Notes: generated from the sequence alone by a model not told the origin. Shown: positions 50,345 to 60,318, numbered from the stretch's first letter. The stretch is DNA of 64,000 nt from Flavisolibacter nicotianae (GCF_003628535.1 NZ_RBCI01000009.1:93029-157028), one strand, 5' to 3'. Translations and numbers: made by a program.

Positions 50345-53113
50345 ATGAAACATTTGCTTGCCAACCGAAAAACGATTATCCTACCGATCACCTTGCTGGC
50401 CCTTGGTGCCCTTGCCGTTTTCAGTACACACCGGCCTGCAGTCGACTTCAATACACAGGTCAAACCGATCCTGAACAGGAGTTGCATCAGCTGCCATGGC
50501 GGCGTGAAAAAGCAAGGTGGCTTTAGTCTTTTGTTCCGTGAAGAAGCCGTGGCGAAATTGAAGTCGGGTCATTATGGAATCGTACCCGGAAAGCCCGACC
50601 AAAGCGAGATGATCCGGCGGCTCCGGTTAACGGATCCCGAGGAACGCATGCCGTACCAGCACGAGCCACTTAGCAAGGATGAAATTGCAACTTTGACGCA
50701 GTGGATCAGGCAGGGAGCAACGTGGGGTGTGCATTGGGCTTATGCACCAGTGCAAAAAGTGGAGGTGCCCAACCCGACGACTTCTTTACTGGGACTTTTT
50801 TCTTCAGGGAAAAAAGCCTGGGCAAAAAACGACATTGATTATTTTATTGCAGAAAAACGTGAAGAACACAAGCTGGAGCCATCGCCGGAAGCTGACAAAG
50901 CAACGCTTCTCCGGCGGGTTAGTCTTGACCTGACCGGCCTCCCTCCTTCTCCGCAACTGGCGCAGCAATTTTTACAGGACAATCATGAACAGGCATACGA
51001 ACGATTGGTCGATGCCTTACTCGCATCGCCTGCCTATGGCGAACGCTGGACCGCTGTTTGGCTTGACCTGGCCCGCTATGCTGATACCAAGGGTTACGAA
51101 CGCGATGCAGGCCGCAGCATCTGGCGTTACCGCGACTGGCTGATCAAAGCATTTAACGAAGACAAACCGTATAACCAGTTTCTCATCGAACAACTGGCCG
51201 GCGATCTTTTGCCCGATGCCACCGACGAACAATTCATTGCCACCGCCTTTCATCGCAACACGATGACAAATGATGAAGGCGGCACCGATAATGAAGAATT
51301 CAGAACGGCAGCCGTCATCGACCGTGTGAATACAACCTGGCAAAGTTTACTGGGCACCACCTTTGCCTGCGTGCAATGTCACAGCCATCCCTACGATCCG
51401 TTTACCCACGAGGAATATTACCAATTCATGGCCTTTTTCAACGACACGCGGGATGAAGACACCAATGCCGACTATCCGCTTCTTCGCCACTATTCTGCAG
51501 AGGACAGTGCAAAAATCAAAACGGTCGTGCATTGGTTGCAGCAAAACAATTACAGCGAAAAGGCAAAAGAAATCTCCCGGTTTCTAAAAACATGGCAGCC
51601 TGCGATCAATTCCATTCGCGCCGACCAGTTTGTGAACAGTGAATTGAGTGATACCAAATGGCTGGCTTTTCGCAACAGGGCATCCGCACGGCTTTCACAG
51701 GTTGACCTGGAGGATGCCGACCAGTTGTTGGTCCGGTACATGAGTTTTGCTCCCGGTGGTGTGTGGACGATTCGATTGGATCAGCCGAACGGCCCGGTTG
51801 TAAAAACCATTTCGGTTCCGCAAACAAAGGGATGGCAGATACAGCGCATCGATATTCCTGCACAAAAAGGCACCCATGACCTCTACTTTGCCTACATCAA
51901 CCCAACCCTGAAAAAACCAACGGATAACGGGATGTTATTTGACTGGTTTTACTTCACAAAAAACTTTCCCGGGAAGGAAAAAGCGGGCTATGACTCGATC
52001 CGGCAAACCTGGTGGACCTTGCTCACGAAAGATGTGCCCACCACGCCGATCATGGTGGACAATCCTTCATCCCTTCACCGTAAAACGAATGTTTTTGTAG
52101 CGGGCAACTGGCTCGTGAAGGGAAAAGAAGTGGAAGCCGGCGTACCAAAATCACTGAACCCGTTTCCGTCTAACGCACCAAAAAATCGCCTGGGCCTTGC
52201 GTATTGGCTTACCGACAAGAAAAATCCGCTGACCGCACGAACAATGGTGAACCGCTTATGGGAGCAATTGTTTGGAACCGGTTTGGTGGAAACATTGGAA
52301 GACATGGGCACGAAGGGGGCCGAACCCACGCATAAAGAATTACTGGATTTTCTTGCCTGGCAGTTCATGTACGATTTCAATTGGAGTGTAAAAAAGCTGT
52401 TGAAAGAAATCGTTCTTTCCGCGACGTACCGGCAGGATTCGAAAGTGAGCAAAGAAGCATTGGAAAAAGATGCTACCAATAAATATTTCGAACGCGGCAT
52501 GCGTGTCCGTTTATCGGCAGAGCAGGTTCGCGATCAGGCACTCGCGGCCAGTGGCGTGCTGAGTAAAAAACTTTATGGCCCCAGCAACATGCCCTGGCAG
52601 CCCGAAGGCATTTGGATGTCGCCCTGGAATGGCGAGTACTGGAAACGAAGCGAGGGTGAAGAACAGTATCGGCGGGCACTCTACACATACTGGAAACGTA
52701 CAGCCCCTTATCCTTCGATGATTACGTTCGATGCGGTGGGAAGAGAAGTGTGTGTGTCGCGCAGAATTCGAACCAATACACCGCTGCAGGCGCTGGTTAC
52801 GCTGAACGATTCCGCCTATCTTGACCTGTCGCGAAAACTGGCTTACCGGATGCAACAGGAAGCAAAAACAGGCGATGTAAAGACAGCGATCAGCAAGGGC
52901 TACGAATTGCTTTTGTTCAGGCCAATCAATGCGGCGAAGCTGGCAGCGTTGCAAATGCTTTATACCGCAGCGTATTCCAAATTTAAAAGCGACCCGGTGA
53001 AAACCTGCGAGATGATTGGCGTGAACGACTCGCATAACAATCCCGAAACGGCCGCACTGGTCGTAACGGCAAATGCCCTGTTGAACCTGGATGAAGTCAT
53101 TACCAAAAATTAA
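50345..53113 (+). CDS. PSD1-DUF1549-DUF1553 cytochrome c protein
   Basis: A 922-residue exported protein (N-terminal hydrophobic segment ending GALAVFS). A cytochrome c domain carries CISCH (47-51). DUF1549 then follows (IDYFIAEKREEHKLEPSPEADKATLLRRVSLDLTGLPP, NDEGGTDNEEFRTAAVIDRVNTTWQ, QCHSHPYDPF) and DUF1553 forms the C-terminal third (MVNRLWEQLFGTGLVETLEDMG). The middle insert is a beta-rich carbohydrate-binding-like domain. Such PSD1 proteins pair with DUF1501 proteins, mainly in Planctomycetes and Bacteroidota, and are linked to oxidative sugar catabolism; the precise reaction is unknown. Confidence 0.9.
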   Translation: MKHLLANRKTIILPITLLALGALAVFSTHRPAVDFNTQVKPILNRSCISCHGGVKKQGGFSLLFREEAVAKLKSGHYGIVPGKPDQSEMIRRLRLTDPEERMPYQHEPLSKDEIATLTQWIRQGATWGVHWAYAPVQKVEVPNPTTSLLGLFSSGKKAWAKNDIDYFIAEKREEHKLEPSPEADKATLLRRVSLDLTGLPPSPQLAQQFLQDNHEQAYERLVDALLASPAYGERWTAVWLDLARYADTKGYERDAGRSIWRYRDWLIKAFNEDKPYNQFLIEQLAGDLLPDATDEQFIATAFHRNTMTNDEGGTDNEEFRTAAVIDRVNTTWQSLLGTTFACVQCHSHPYDPFTHEEYYQFMAFFNDTRDEDTNADYPLLRHYSAEDSAKIKTVVHWLQQNNYSEKAKEISRFLKTWQPAINSIRADQFVNSELSDTKWLAFRNRASARLSQVDLEDADQLLVRYMSFAPGGVWTIRLDQPNGPVVKTISVPQTKGWQIQRIDIPAQKGTHDLYFAYINPTLKKPTDNGMLFDWFYFTKNFPGKEKAGYDSIRQTWWTLLTKDVPTTPIMVDNPSSLHRKTNVFVAGNWLVKGKEVEAGVPKSLNPFPSNAPKNRLGLAYWLTDKKNPLTARTMVNRLWEQLFGTGLVETLEDMGTKGAEPTHKELLDFLAWQFMYDFNWSVKKLLKEIVLSATYRQDSKVSKEALEKDATNKYFERGMRVRLSAEQVRDQALAASGVLSKKLYGPSNMPWQPEGIWMSPWNGEYWKRSEGEEQYRRALYTYWKRTAPYPSMITFDAVGREVCVSRRIRTNTPLQALVTLNDSAYLDLSRKLAYRMQQEAKTGDVKTAISKGYELLLFRPINAAKLAALQMLYTAAYSKFKSDPVKTCEMIGVNDSHNNPETAALVVTANALLNLDEVITKN

Positions 53114-53128
53114 TGTCAAAACGCTTGC

Positions 53129-54637
53129 ATGACGCAAAAAGAAATCCATAACCAGCGGTTGGTGAAAGAGGCAGAGGAAGCGATGATCCGCATGCACACG
53201 CGGCGCCATTTCCTGAAGGAATGTGCGATGGGCTTTGGCGGACTGGCCCTGGGCTCACTGCTGCAATCCTGTAGTCTCGGTGCGGGAAAGCCGGCAGCGG
53301 TTGATTTCGACCCGGCACACCCGCTGGCACCCAAGCTGCCCATGTTTCCCGGCAAGGCCAAAAGCGTTATTTACCTGCACATGGCCGGTGCTCCTTCGCA
53401 ACTGGAAATGTTCGATTACAAACCGGAGCTGATGAAGCTGGATGGCCAGGATTGCCCGCCTTCTTTGCTCGAAGGAAAACGGTTTGCCTTTATCCGTGGT
53501 GTACCGAAGATGCTGGGACCACAGGCAAAGTTTGCGCAGTATGGGCAAAGCGGCGCCTGGGTGAGCGAGCACCTGCCGCATTTTTCCAAAATCGTTGACG
53601 AAATCAGTTTTCTGAAAGCCTGCAGTTCCGACCAGTTCAATCATGCGCCGGCGCAACTGCTGATGCAAACCGGTGGCGCACGATTGGGCAGACCAAGCAT
53701 CGGATCGTGGGTTACCTATGGATTGGGAACAGAAAACCAAAACCTTCCCGGCTTTGTGGTACTGACCTCCGGTGGTAAGTTTCCTGATGCCGGCAAAAGC
53801 GTGTGGGGCAGCGGCTTCCTGCCTTCGGTTTACCAGGGCGTGCAATGCCGCAGCGAAGGCGACCCGGTGCTGTTCATCAAAGATCCGGCAGGTATGGACC
53901 GCGACCTGCGCAAGGCCTCCATCGATGCCATCAACAAGGTGAACGAAGAAGAGTACAAAGAATACAACGACCCGGAAATTCTCTCCCGCATTTCGCAGTA
54001 CGAAATGGCCTACAAAATGCAGATCGCGGCTCCGGAAGTGATGAACATCAACAACGAACCGCAATACATTCACGACCTCTATGGGACGAAACCGGGCAAG
54101 GCAGCACTGGCCAACAACATTCTTTTAGCCCGGAAACTGGTGGAAAAAGGCGTCCGCTTTGTACAGATCTTCGACTGGGGCTGGGACAGCCACGGTACCG
54201 ATGCATCGCTTGCCATTGACATTGGCTTCATCAACAAATGCCGCGAAGTAGACCGCGCCATGACGGCCCTGATCCTCGATCTGAAACAACGTGGACTGCT
54301 GGAAGAAACACTGGTGGTGTGGGGCGGCGAGTTTGGCCGTACGCCAATGATGGAAAACCGCGAAGGCAAGCAAAACCCTTTTAAAGGACGCGATCACCAC
54401 GTGGAAGCGTTTACGATGTGGATGGCGGGTGGCGGCATCCGCAAAGGCGTGACGTACGGCGAGACCGATGAAATCGGCTATAGCGCCATCAGCGGCAAGG
54501 TCACGCCACATGATATCCAGGCAACCCTGCTCAACCAGTTGGGCTTCGATCACGAAAAATTCACCTATCAATACCAGGGCAGACCGTTCCGTTTAACGGA
54601 TGTTTCGGGAAAGGTCATTGAAGAAATCATCACGTAA
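53129..54637 (+). CDS. DUF1501 protein, twin-arginine lipoprotein
   Basis: A 502-residue protein starting 15 bases after the PSD1 stop. A twin-arginine-type leader (TRRHFLKEC) and a lipobox-like LLQSC suggest Tat export in a folded, lipid-anchored state. The DUF1501 core belongs to the alkaline-phosphatase/sulfatase superfamily: SVIYLHMAGAPSQLEMFDYK, ACSSDQFNHAPAQLLMQTGG, DWGWDSHG and VWGGEFGRTPMMEN with likely metal ligands. It is almost always encoded next to a PSD1 protein, as here; it has no assigned catalytic activity. Confidence 0.92.
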   Translation: MTQKEIHNQRLVKEAEEAMIRMHTRRHFLKECAMGFGGLALGSLLQSCSLGAGKPAAVDFDPAHPLAPKLPMFPGKAKSVIYLHMAGAPSQLEMFDYKPELMKLDGQDCPPSLLEGKRFAFIRGVPKMLGPQAKFAQYGQSGAWVSEHLPHFSKIVDEISFLKACSSDQFNHAPAQLLMQTGGARLGRPSIGSWVTYGLGTENQNLPGFVVLTSGGKFPDAGKSVWGSGFLPSVYQGVQCRSEGDPVLFIKDPAGMDRDLRKASIDAINKVNEEEYKEYNDPEILSRISQYEMAYKMQIAAPEVMNINNEPQYIHDLYGTKPGKAALANNILLARKLVEKGVRFVQIFDWGWDSHGTDASLAIDIGFINKCREVDRAMTALILDLKQRGLLEETLVVWGGEFGRTPMMENREGKQNPFKGRDHHVEAFTMWMAGGGIRKGVTYGETDEIGYSAISGKVTPHDIQATLLNQLGFDHEKFTYQYQGRPFRLTDVSGKVIEEIIT

Positions 54638-54654
54638 CCCAAGCGAAAAACAAC

Positions 54655-55587
54655 ATGCACAATACCCGACGAAAATTTATCAAGACAACCGTATCGGCAT
54701 CTTCTGCATTCTTTCTTTCATCTTTTAATACGTTTGCCACGCCTATGTCAACGAATATGGAAAATAAAAATTTTGACCTGAAAATCCTGGCTACCAACTG
54801 GGGGTTTGAAGGCACGCTAGATGCGTATTGCAATAAGGTAAAAAAAGAAGGTTACGACGGCATCGAGATCTGGTGGCCGATGGAACAAAAAGGCCAGGAT
54901 GAACTGTTTGCCGCCTTAAAAAAATATAACCTCGAGGTGGGCTTTTTGGTAGGTGCTTATCACAGCACCTTCGAGGAACACCTTCCCTATTTCAAAAAAA
55001 TGATTGATGCCGCTGCGACCAACAAGATTCAACGGCCCCTTTATATCAACTGCCACTCCGGTAAGGATTTTTTTAGCGTGGACGAAAACCAGGCATTTAT
55101 AGATCACACCACTACGCTGGCAAAACAAACAGGCATTCTTATCTGCCACGAAACACATCGCTCACGCATGCTGTTTGCGGCACCTGTAGCAAAACAATAC
55201 CTGCAAAAAAATCCTGACCTCAAGATCACGTTCGACGTATCGCACTGGTGCAACGTCAGCGAATCGCTGCTGCAGGACCAGCCGGAAAACATTGCGCTGG
55301 CGCTGGCCCATACCGAACACATTCATGCCCGCATTGGGCATCCGGAAGGCCCGCAGGTGAATGATCCGAGAGCGCCGGAATGGGAAGCGGCTGTAAAAGC
55401 GCATTTCGACTGGTGGGATAAAATTGTCGAACGAAAAAAAGCAAGCGGCGGCCGTCTGACGATTCTAACGGAGTTTGGTCCGCCCGATTATATGCCCACC
55501 ACGCCCTATACCCGCCAGCCACTGGCCGACCAGTGGGCGATCAATGCCTATATGATGCATACCTTGCGCAAGCGTTATGCATCCTGA
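54655..55587 (+). CDS. Sugar-phosphate isomerase/epimerase-like TIM barrel (exported)
   Basis: A 310-residue AP-endonuclease-2/xylose-isomerase-like TIM barrel with a leader containing TRRKFIKTTV, probably Tat-exported. Barrel metal ligands appear in IEIWWP (Glu), HETHRSRM (Glu and His), TFDVSHWCN (Asp and His), HIHARIG and LTEFGP (Glu). Exported proteins of this group interconvert or eliminate sugars, including 3-keto-sugars. It is 17 bases after the DUF1501 stop, so it is part of the same operon. Confidence 0.88.
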   Translation: MHNTRRKFIKTTVSASSAFFLSSFNTFATPMSTNMENKNFDLKILATNWGFEGTLDAYCNKVKKEGYDGIEIWWPMEQKGQDELFAALKKYNLEVGFLVGAYHSTFEEHLPYFKKMIDAAATNKIQRPLYINCHSGKDFFSVDENQAFIDHTTTLAKQTGILICHETHRSRMLFAAPVAKQYLQKNPDLKITFDVSHWCNVSESLLQDQPENIALALAHTEHIHARIGHPEGPQVNDPRAPEWEAAVKAHFDWWDKIVERKKASGGRLTILTEFGPPDYMPTTPYTRQPLADQWAINAYMMHTLRKRYAS

Positions 55588-55604
55588 ATCCTAAACCAGT
55601 TTTT

Positions 55605-57011
55605 GTGCTGCTCACCGTCACTGAATTCATCGGACGCTTTCATCCCGTTTTGGTACACTTGCCCATCGGCATCCTGCTGATTGGTATTTTACTTCAATGG
55701 CTTTCGGCCTATCCCAAATACAACGTTTCCGAGCCGGTTATCAAGATTGTTCTGCTGATCGGCACGTTCTCGGCTATCCTGTCGTGCATAACCGGCTTTT
55801 TACTTTCGGGAAGCGGCGATTATGACGACGACCTGGTGAGCTGGCATATGTGGATGGGCATTGGTGTGGCAGCGGCATCTCTCCTCTTCATGCAACGGAT
55901 TTTGGTGAAGAAAAATGACATGGTCACGAAAGCCACCTCCATCTCTCTGCTCATGCTGATCATTCTTACAGGACACCTTGGAGGTTCACTGACTCACGGT
56001 AGCGATTATTTAACCGCAAGCCTGGAACCCATTAGCGATACACTTCCCAAAAGAAAACCGATCGCCAACATCCAGGAAGCAAACGTATACAACGACGTCA
56101 TTCAGCCCGTGCTGCAAACCAAATGCTATAGTTGCCATTCGGCCCGCAGGCAGAAAGGCGGCCTTCGCATGGATGATCCACAATTGCTGATGAAGGGTGG
56201 AAAAGACGGCGAAATTATCCTGGCAGGCAAATCCGACCAAAGTGAAATGGTCAAGCGCCTTTTGTTGCCACGGGAAGACGAACACCACATGCCGCCGAAG
56301 GCAAAGCCACAGGTAAACGAAAGGGAACTTGCCCTGATCCACTGGTGGATTGACCAGGGTGCCGATTTTACAAAAAAGGTTAAGGACCTGCCGCAACCCG
56401 AAAAGCTGAAGCCTGTTTTGCTGGCCTTGCAAAGCAACCATCTGCAGCCCAAAGCTCCCGCTACTGTGCCGGCAGCGTCGGTTGAAAAGGGAGATGAAAA
56501 TGCCATTCGGGCACTGAGGGAAGCAGGTGTGGTAGTGGTGCCGGTAGCGCAGGAGAGTAATTACCTGCAGGCCAATTTCGTGACTGCTCCGAACCTGACG
56601 GATGAACAGGTAAACTTATTGCTGCCGCTGAAGAAGCAACTGGTCTGGCTAAAACTAAGTGACACAAAAATTTCCGATAAAGCGTTGGCCACCATTAGCG
56701 GATGCACAAATCTCACCTTGCTTTACCTGAACAACACGGCCATTACGGACAAAGGATTGGCGTTGCTGAACGGGTTACACAATCTCCAGGTGTTATCGCT
56801 GGTCGGCACGAAGGTGACGGCGGCCGGCGTTTCACAACTGGATTCGTTGAAAAAACTGCAGTCGCTTTACCTGTATGGAACCGGTATTGGAAAAGAAGAT
56901 ACGGCCCTGCTGCGCAAGCGCTTTTCCAAAGCGCTGATCGACATTGGTGGCTATTCGATTCCCTTCCTCGAAAGCGATACGACAAGACTTAGCAAACCAC
57001 AGGTAAAATAA
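55605..57011 (+). CDS. DUF2231-cytochrome c-leucine-rich-repeat fusion protein
   Basis: A 468-residue protein starting at GTG (55605); no ATG is suitably placed. Residues 1-135 hold four membrane helices of the DUF2231 type (RFHPVLVHLPIGILLIGILL, LTGHLGGSLTHG with His residues). A periplasmic cytochrome c domain follows with CYSCH (174-178) and GKSDQSEMVKRLLLP. The last 150 residues are LRR repeats (LVWLKLSDTKISDKAL, LTLLYLNNTAITDKGL, LQVLSLVGTKVTAAGV). The cytochrome part resembles that of the 50345 protein. It may pass electrons between membrane and periplasm in the sugar-oxidation pathway. Confidence 0.85.
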   Translation: MLLTVTEFIGRFHPVLVHLPIGILLIGILLQWLSAYPKYNVSEPVIKIVLLIGTFSAILSCITGFLLSGSGDYDDDLVSWHMWMGIGVAAASLLFMQRILVKKNDMVTKATSISLLMLIILTGHLGGSLTHGSDYLTASLEPISDTLPKRKPIANIQEANVYNDVIQPVLQTKCYSCHSARRQKGGLRMDDPQLLMKGGKDGEIILAGKSDQSEMVKRLLLPREDEHHMPPKAKPQVNERELALIHWWIDQGADFTKKVKDLPQPEKLKPVLLALQSNHLQPKAPATVPAASVEKGDENAIRALREAGVVVVPVAQESNYLQANFVTAPNLTDEQVNLLLPLKKQLVWLKLSDTKISDKALATISGCTNLTLLYLNNTAITDKGLALLNGLHNLQVLSLVGTKVTAAGVSQLDSLKKLQSLYLYGTGIGKEDTALLRKRFSKALIDIGGYSIPFLESDTTRLSKPQVK

Positions 57012-57220
57012 GACCGGCTGTTTTTCAAGAGTTCGGGCACTGCGGGTTTTAAAAACCTCGGGAGTGTTAAGAAGGGAGCTTTATCCAAAAAGCGTCGACG
57101 AAACAGTGCCCAGGACTTTTGAAGCCGAAAACACTTTTACCAGAGATGCAGAAAATTGAACAAACAATTTTGGAAAATCTATGGAATAAAAAAAGCAATG
57201 CATCTCACCTAAAAAACCAC

Positions 57221-58024
57221 ATGCACCAACCAATTGCTCCCCACTGCTTACTTCACAGTTCCCCGTTTACGAAAACAGGCTATTTAAAAAGAAAAAACGT
57301 CGGTCAACGTCCCCCTTATTTTACAACCTGCCTGTTTTTTGCGGCGCTGGTTTTCCTTGCCTGTTGCAACCCTGCAGAAACAAAAAAAGAAACGATCAAA
57401 GTGGCCGGTGAAGGCAAGATCAGGGTCAAGCCAAACCTGGTTATCCTTACCCTCAACGTTTCTTTTACCCAGCCAAGAATGGTTGATGCCGTGCGGATGA
57501 CCCAGGGAACAGTCGATTCGGTTGTCAGTATACTGGAGCACTATGGCAGCAAAGAAAACGACATCAAGACCAGCAGCATTTCTGCCAACAAAGACTACAA
57601 CTACGATGGCAGAAGGCCGGTATTTACCGGCTACCAGGCCTCGCAGTCAATCGACTTTGTGTTGAACGACATTGAGAAATTTACAGAACTTACCGGCAAG
57701 CTGCTGGAAACAAAGATCAACAGCATTTCCGGCATACAGTTCGGGCATTCAAAATCCGACAGTTTGTTCAGGGAAGCCGATCTCCTGGCTTATGATGATG
57801 CGCTGAAATCGGCCAACAAACTTTGCAGCCGTGCCAATGTGCAATTGGGAAAGCTGGTCTATATGAGCAACACCGTTGGCACAAACGGTGATGAAGAAAC
57901 GTTTTCTTCCGGCGAACAGATCAACACCTATTCAAAAGCCTACGGTGGAAGAGGCTTCAAAATCTCCCCCGAGGTCCTGGAATTTAAGCGGAAGGTGATC
58001 TCTGAATACGAGATCGCGAACTGA
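57221..58024 (+). CDS. SIMPL-domain (DUF541) lipoprotein
   Basis: A 267-residue exported protein. The chosen start is the third available in frame (MHQPIAPH); a hydrophobic stretch then ends in LACCNPAE, a lipobox. The rest is the SIMPL beta-sandwich (IKVAGEGKIRVKPNLVILTLNVS, IKTSSISANKDYNYDG, ISGIQFG). SIMPL proteins are periplasmic or surface-exposed with poorly defined roles. An ATG 25 codons earlier (57146) is equally in frame. Confidence 0.82.
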   Translation: MHQPIAPHCLLHSSPFTKTGYLKRKNVGQRPPYFTTCLFFAALVFLACCNPAETKKETIKVAGEGKIRVKPNLVILTLNVSFTQPRMVDAVRMTQGTVDSVVSILEHYGSKENDIKTSSISANKDYNYDGRRPVFTGYQASQSIDFVLNDIEKFTELTGKLLETKINSISGIQFGHSKSDSLFREADLLAYDDALKSANKLCSRANVQLGKLVYMSNTVGTNGDEETFSSGEQINTYSKAYGGRGFKISPEVLEFKRKVISEYEIAN

Positions 58025-58080
58025 AATTGATCATTCAAACCCTTTGTTTCTTCACCGTTTTCACATCGGTGAAGCGGATG

Positions 58081-58935
58081 TTATTTCACATCCACTTCCT
58101 TCTCCCACCCTGTTTCTTTTAGTGCCGGGTCATTTTCCTTTTTCAGAAAATCGGCGTTGGAAAGCGACTCGGCGGCCCAATTCAAAATAGACTCATCGGG
58201 TACAATGGAGACAGGCGTTTTCCACGACGTCGACGTTTCATTGTAGGCAAGATTGGATTGCGAGCAATAGCAGGAAATGATCGACCAGCGCGGCTGATCG
58301 GATAAGTTAGCTTCCGAACGATGCAAAAGATTGGGATGAAAGAACAGGGCATCGCCGGGCTGCAAATCGCAATAAAGCAGTTCCATTGTTTTAAGCGCAT
58401 TGTTCACCATCACCATATCGGCACCTACCTGTTCGCCGGAAAAACCGTGATTGACGCGTCCTAATTTGTGCGAACCTTTAATCACCTGCAGGCAGCCGTT
58501 TTCCTTGTTGGCTGGCGTCAGCGCCACCATCACCGAAATCAGTTGGTCGGGAAACATGAACTGGTTTTTGTACCAGTACCCATAGTCCTGGTGCCACTCC
58601 CAGGCACCGCCCACCCGCGGCTCCTTTTGCATCAGCTTGGAGTGAAAATGACAGACCGGTGCATCGCTGTCGAGTAGCTGGCCCACAGAGTGAACCATTT
58701 TTTCGCTGCGGGTGAGGTAGCCAAACACGTCGTTGCCCGGTGTGAACCAAAGCGAGAGTTTGGTTTTTTTTCCACTTTGATCATTCAAATCAAGTGCATT
58801 TTTACGCATGGCGTCGTCTTCGAGTGCCGTGCCGTACAAACGCTCAATTTCCCCTGACGAACAGAAGTTGCGCACAAAGACAAATCCATCACGATGGTAG
58901 GCAGAAACCTGTTCCGGTGTTAATTGAAAAGACAT
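58081..58935 (-). CDS. Phytanoyl-CoA dioxygenase (PhyH) family protein
   Basis: A 284-residue Fe(II)/2-oxoglutarate dioxygenase-fold protein. Iron ligands are visible in WEWHQDYGYWYKN (HxD) and HPNLLHRSEAN (distal His), followed by an Arg (QPRWSIISCYC) for 2-oxoglutarate. It has no signal peptide. Typical substrates are lipids and small molecules; this member cannot be placed more precisely. It points left, opposite to the cytochrome operon. Confidence 0.9.
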   Translation of the reverse strand: MSFQLTPEQVSAYHRDGFVFVRNFCSSGEIERLYGTALEDDAMRKNALDLNDQSGKKTKLSLWFTPGNDVFGYLTRSEKMVHSVGQLLDSDAPVCHFHSKLMQKEPRVGGAWEWHQDYGYWYKNQFMFPDQLISVMVALTPANKENGCLQVIKGSHKLGRVNHGFSGEQVGADMVMVNNALKTMELLYCDLQPGDALFFHPNLLHRSEANLSDQPRWSIISCYCSQSNLAYNETSTSWKTPVSIVPDESILNWAAESLSNADFLKKENDPALKETGWEKEVDVK

Positions 58936-59097
58936 ATAGCAAGAAGTTTGTTAAGTGAATTAAGGATGGCTAAACTACAACTTTCCGGCTTATGTTCAAG
59001 CCTTCTGAACGGCCCGTAAATGTCTGTTTTCGTGAAAAAAAATGACTCATTCCGAGCATCTGGCGAAGCATTTGCATCGACTGAAGAAACAGGAAGA

Positions 59098-59340
59098 ATG
59101 GACGAACCTTTTGACCTGCCGGTTCTATTCAACGGAGAAGAACGGCTTTTCCCGGCGCAGCTGCAACAGCTTGGCTACACCCATCGCATTTTGGTCAATG
59201 TCAATGGCATAGACGTGGCGTTTGAGCCCGACGAAGAGCGAAATTACCGGGCGATTGTTGACCCGGAGAAAACGGCCGGTTCTGTTCCAACCGATCTTTT
59301 AAAAGCCATTGCAGAAGCGATTGAGAGCATCGTAAAATAA
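59098..59340 (+). CDS. Small conserved hypothetical protein (80 aa)
   Basis: An 80-residue protein from MDEPFDLPVLFNGEERLFPAQLQQLGY, with a beta-rich core (HRILVNVNGIDVAFEPDEERNYRAIV) and a C-terminal helix. An AGGAAGA string just before the ATG gives modest ribosome-binding support. An upstream in-frame ATG (59020) adds 26 non-conserved residues. Similar short proteins occur widely in Bacteroidota; the function is unknown. Confidence 0.6.
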   Translation: MDEPFDLPVLFNGEERLFPAQLQQLGYTHRILVNVNGIDVAFEPDEERNYRAIVDPEKTAGSVPTDLLKAIAEAIESIVK

Positions 59341-59356
59341 GCGATAGCGATGGCAA

Positions 59357-60112
59357 TTATCTCCCTTTAGCTTTATTGCCGGCGAGCGGCTTAACCGATA
59401 CTTCTTTGAAGTACACCACATCATCCTCGCCATGATTCTGAAGGCCGATAAATCCGGCAAGCGGACGGGGACCGCGAAAAGGTTCGAAGTCAAATTTGCG
59501 CTCCGGTACCGGGTCGCCTTCTTTGTAATCCGTGACTTTAACGCCATTAACAGTTACAATGGTGCGAAGACCATCCAGTGTGATCTCCATCGTGTTCCAC
59601 TGCGGTCCGGGCTTACCGGGTCTGGATAACGCTTTCGTCATTGAGTAGAGACAGCCGGTGGCGTGGGTATCGTCTTCGTTTGATGCTTCGGGATTGTTGT
59701 CGATCTGCACTTCGTAGCCGTAAAACACCGGCATCCATTCTTCCCTGGGCTCGATCGGGATACGAATGAACACGCCGGAATTACTGTTTTCCTTTTGCAT
59801 TTTGTACACCACGCGAATGGTGCAGTTGCTGAATTTTTCGCCTGTGTAGTAGAGCAGGCCCATGCCGCCGTGGCCGCGGATAAGACCATCCTCCACCGAC
59901 ATGCTGCCCTTGCCGACGTGCTTCCAGCCGGTGAGGTCCTTTCCGTTGAATAATGGCCGCCAGCCCTGTGCAGCGGTATTCGAAACCGTCTTTTCGAGAC
60001 CAACGCTCCTGCTTTCTTTTTCCTTTATAACTTCACTCGGCCCTGAGTTGAACGCGGATAGCAGGACGAGGCAAAGCATACCAGACAAAGTACCTGAGTA
60101 CATTCTGTTCAT
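59357..60112 (-). CDS. DUF1080 protein, 3-keto-glycoside-hydrolase-like
   Basis: A 251-residue exported beta-sandwich protein. Its core matches DUF1080: WRPLFNGKDLTGWKHVGKGSMSVEDGLIRGHGGMGLLYY, NSGVFIRIP, GYEVQIDNN and GFIGLQNHGEDDVVYFKEV. Members have been shown to cleave 3-keto-glycosides made by sugar 3-dehydrogenases. In this window it sits with a GMC oxidoreductase and TIM-barrel isomerases, which fits a 3-keto-sugar pathway. The leader has no clear lipobox; it should be periplasmic. Confidence 0.88.
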   Translation of the reverse strand: MNRMYSGTLSGMLCLVLLSAFNSGPSEVIKEKESRSVGLEKTVSNTAAQGWRPLFNGKDLTGWKHVGKGSMSVEDGLIRGHGGMGLLYYTGEKFSNCTIRVVYKMQKENSNSGVFIRIPIEPREEWMPVFYGYEVQIDNNPEASNEDDTHATGCLYSMTKALSRPGKPGPQWNTMEITLDGLRTIVTVNGVKVTDYKEGDPVPERKFDFEPFRGPRPLAGFIGLQNHGEDDVVYFKEVSVKPLAGNKAKGR

Positions 60113-60270
60113 ATCAACGTTTTAGAATTCTATCTGCAACCGGCAGCAAAACAGTTCTTACAGGCGAATAAGATTGCAGAGGTAAAATACGGGTATTTTG
60201 TTTTCGCATAATGAGGTGACGGTAAAGGATAAGGCACCATAGAACCGCTGTCATCAACGAAACGATTCAT

Positions 60271-60318
60271 AAAAAAGCAGTTCCTTGTCCCGTATGCTTA
60301 CGGGCAAGGAACTGCTTT
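60271..60318 (-). terminator. Strong long-stem terminator
   Basis: Two arms of about 20 bases (AAGCAGTTCCTTG...CCCGTA / TACGGG...CAAGGAACTGCTT) with one bulge, followed leftwards by TTTTTT. It ends the transcript of the 60353-60733 gene. Confidence 0.85.

Noticed and set aside
50345..53113. Interpretation as a horizontally acquired planctomycete gene
   Set aside because: PSD1/DUF1501 pairs are widespread in Bacteroidota and base composition looks like the neighbours'; no sign of transfer.
57040..57060. Palindromic GGGTTTTAAAAACC between the cytochrome fusion and SIMPL genes
   Set aside because: The stem is mostly A/T, lacks a T-run and would be too weak to be a terminator.
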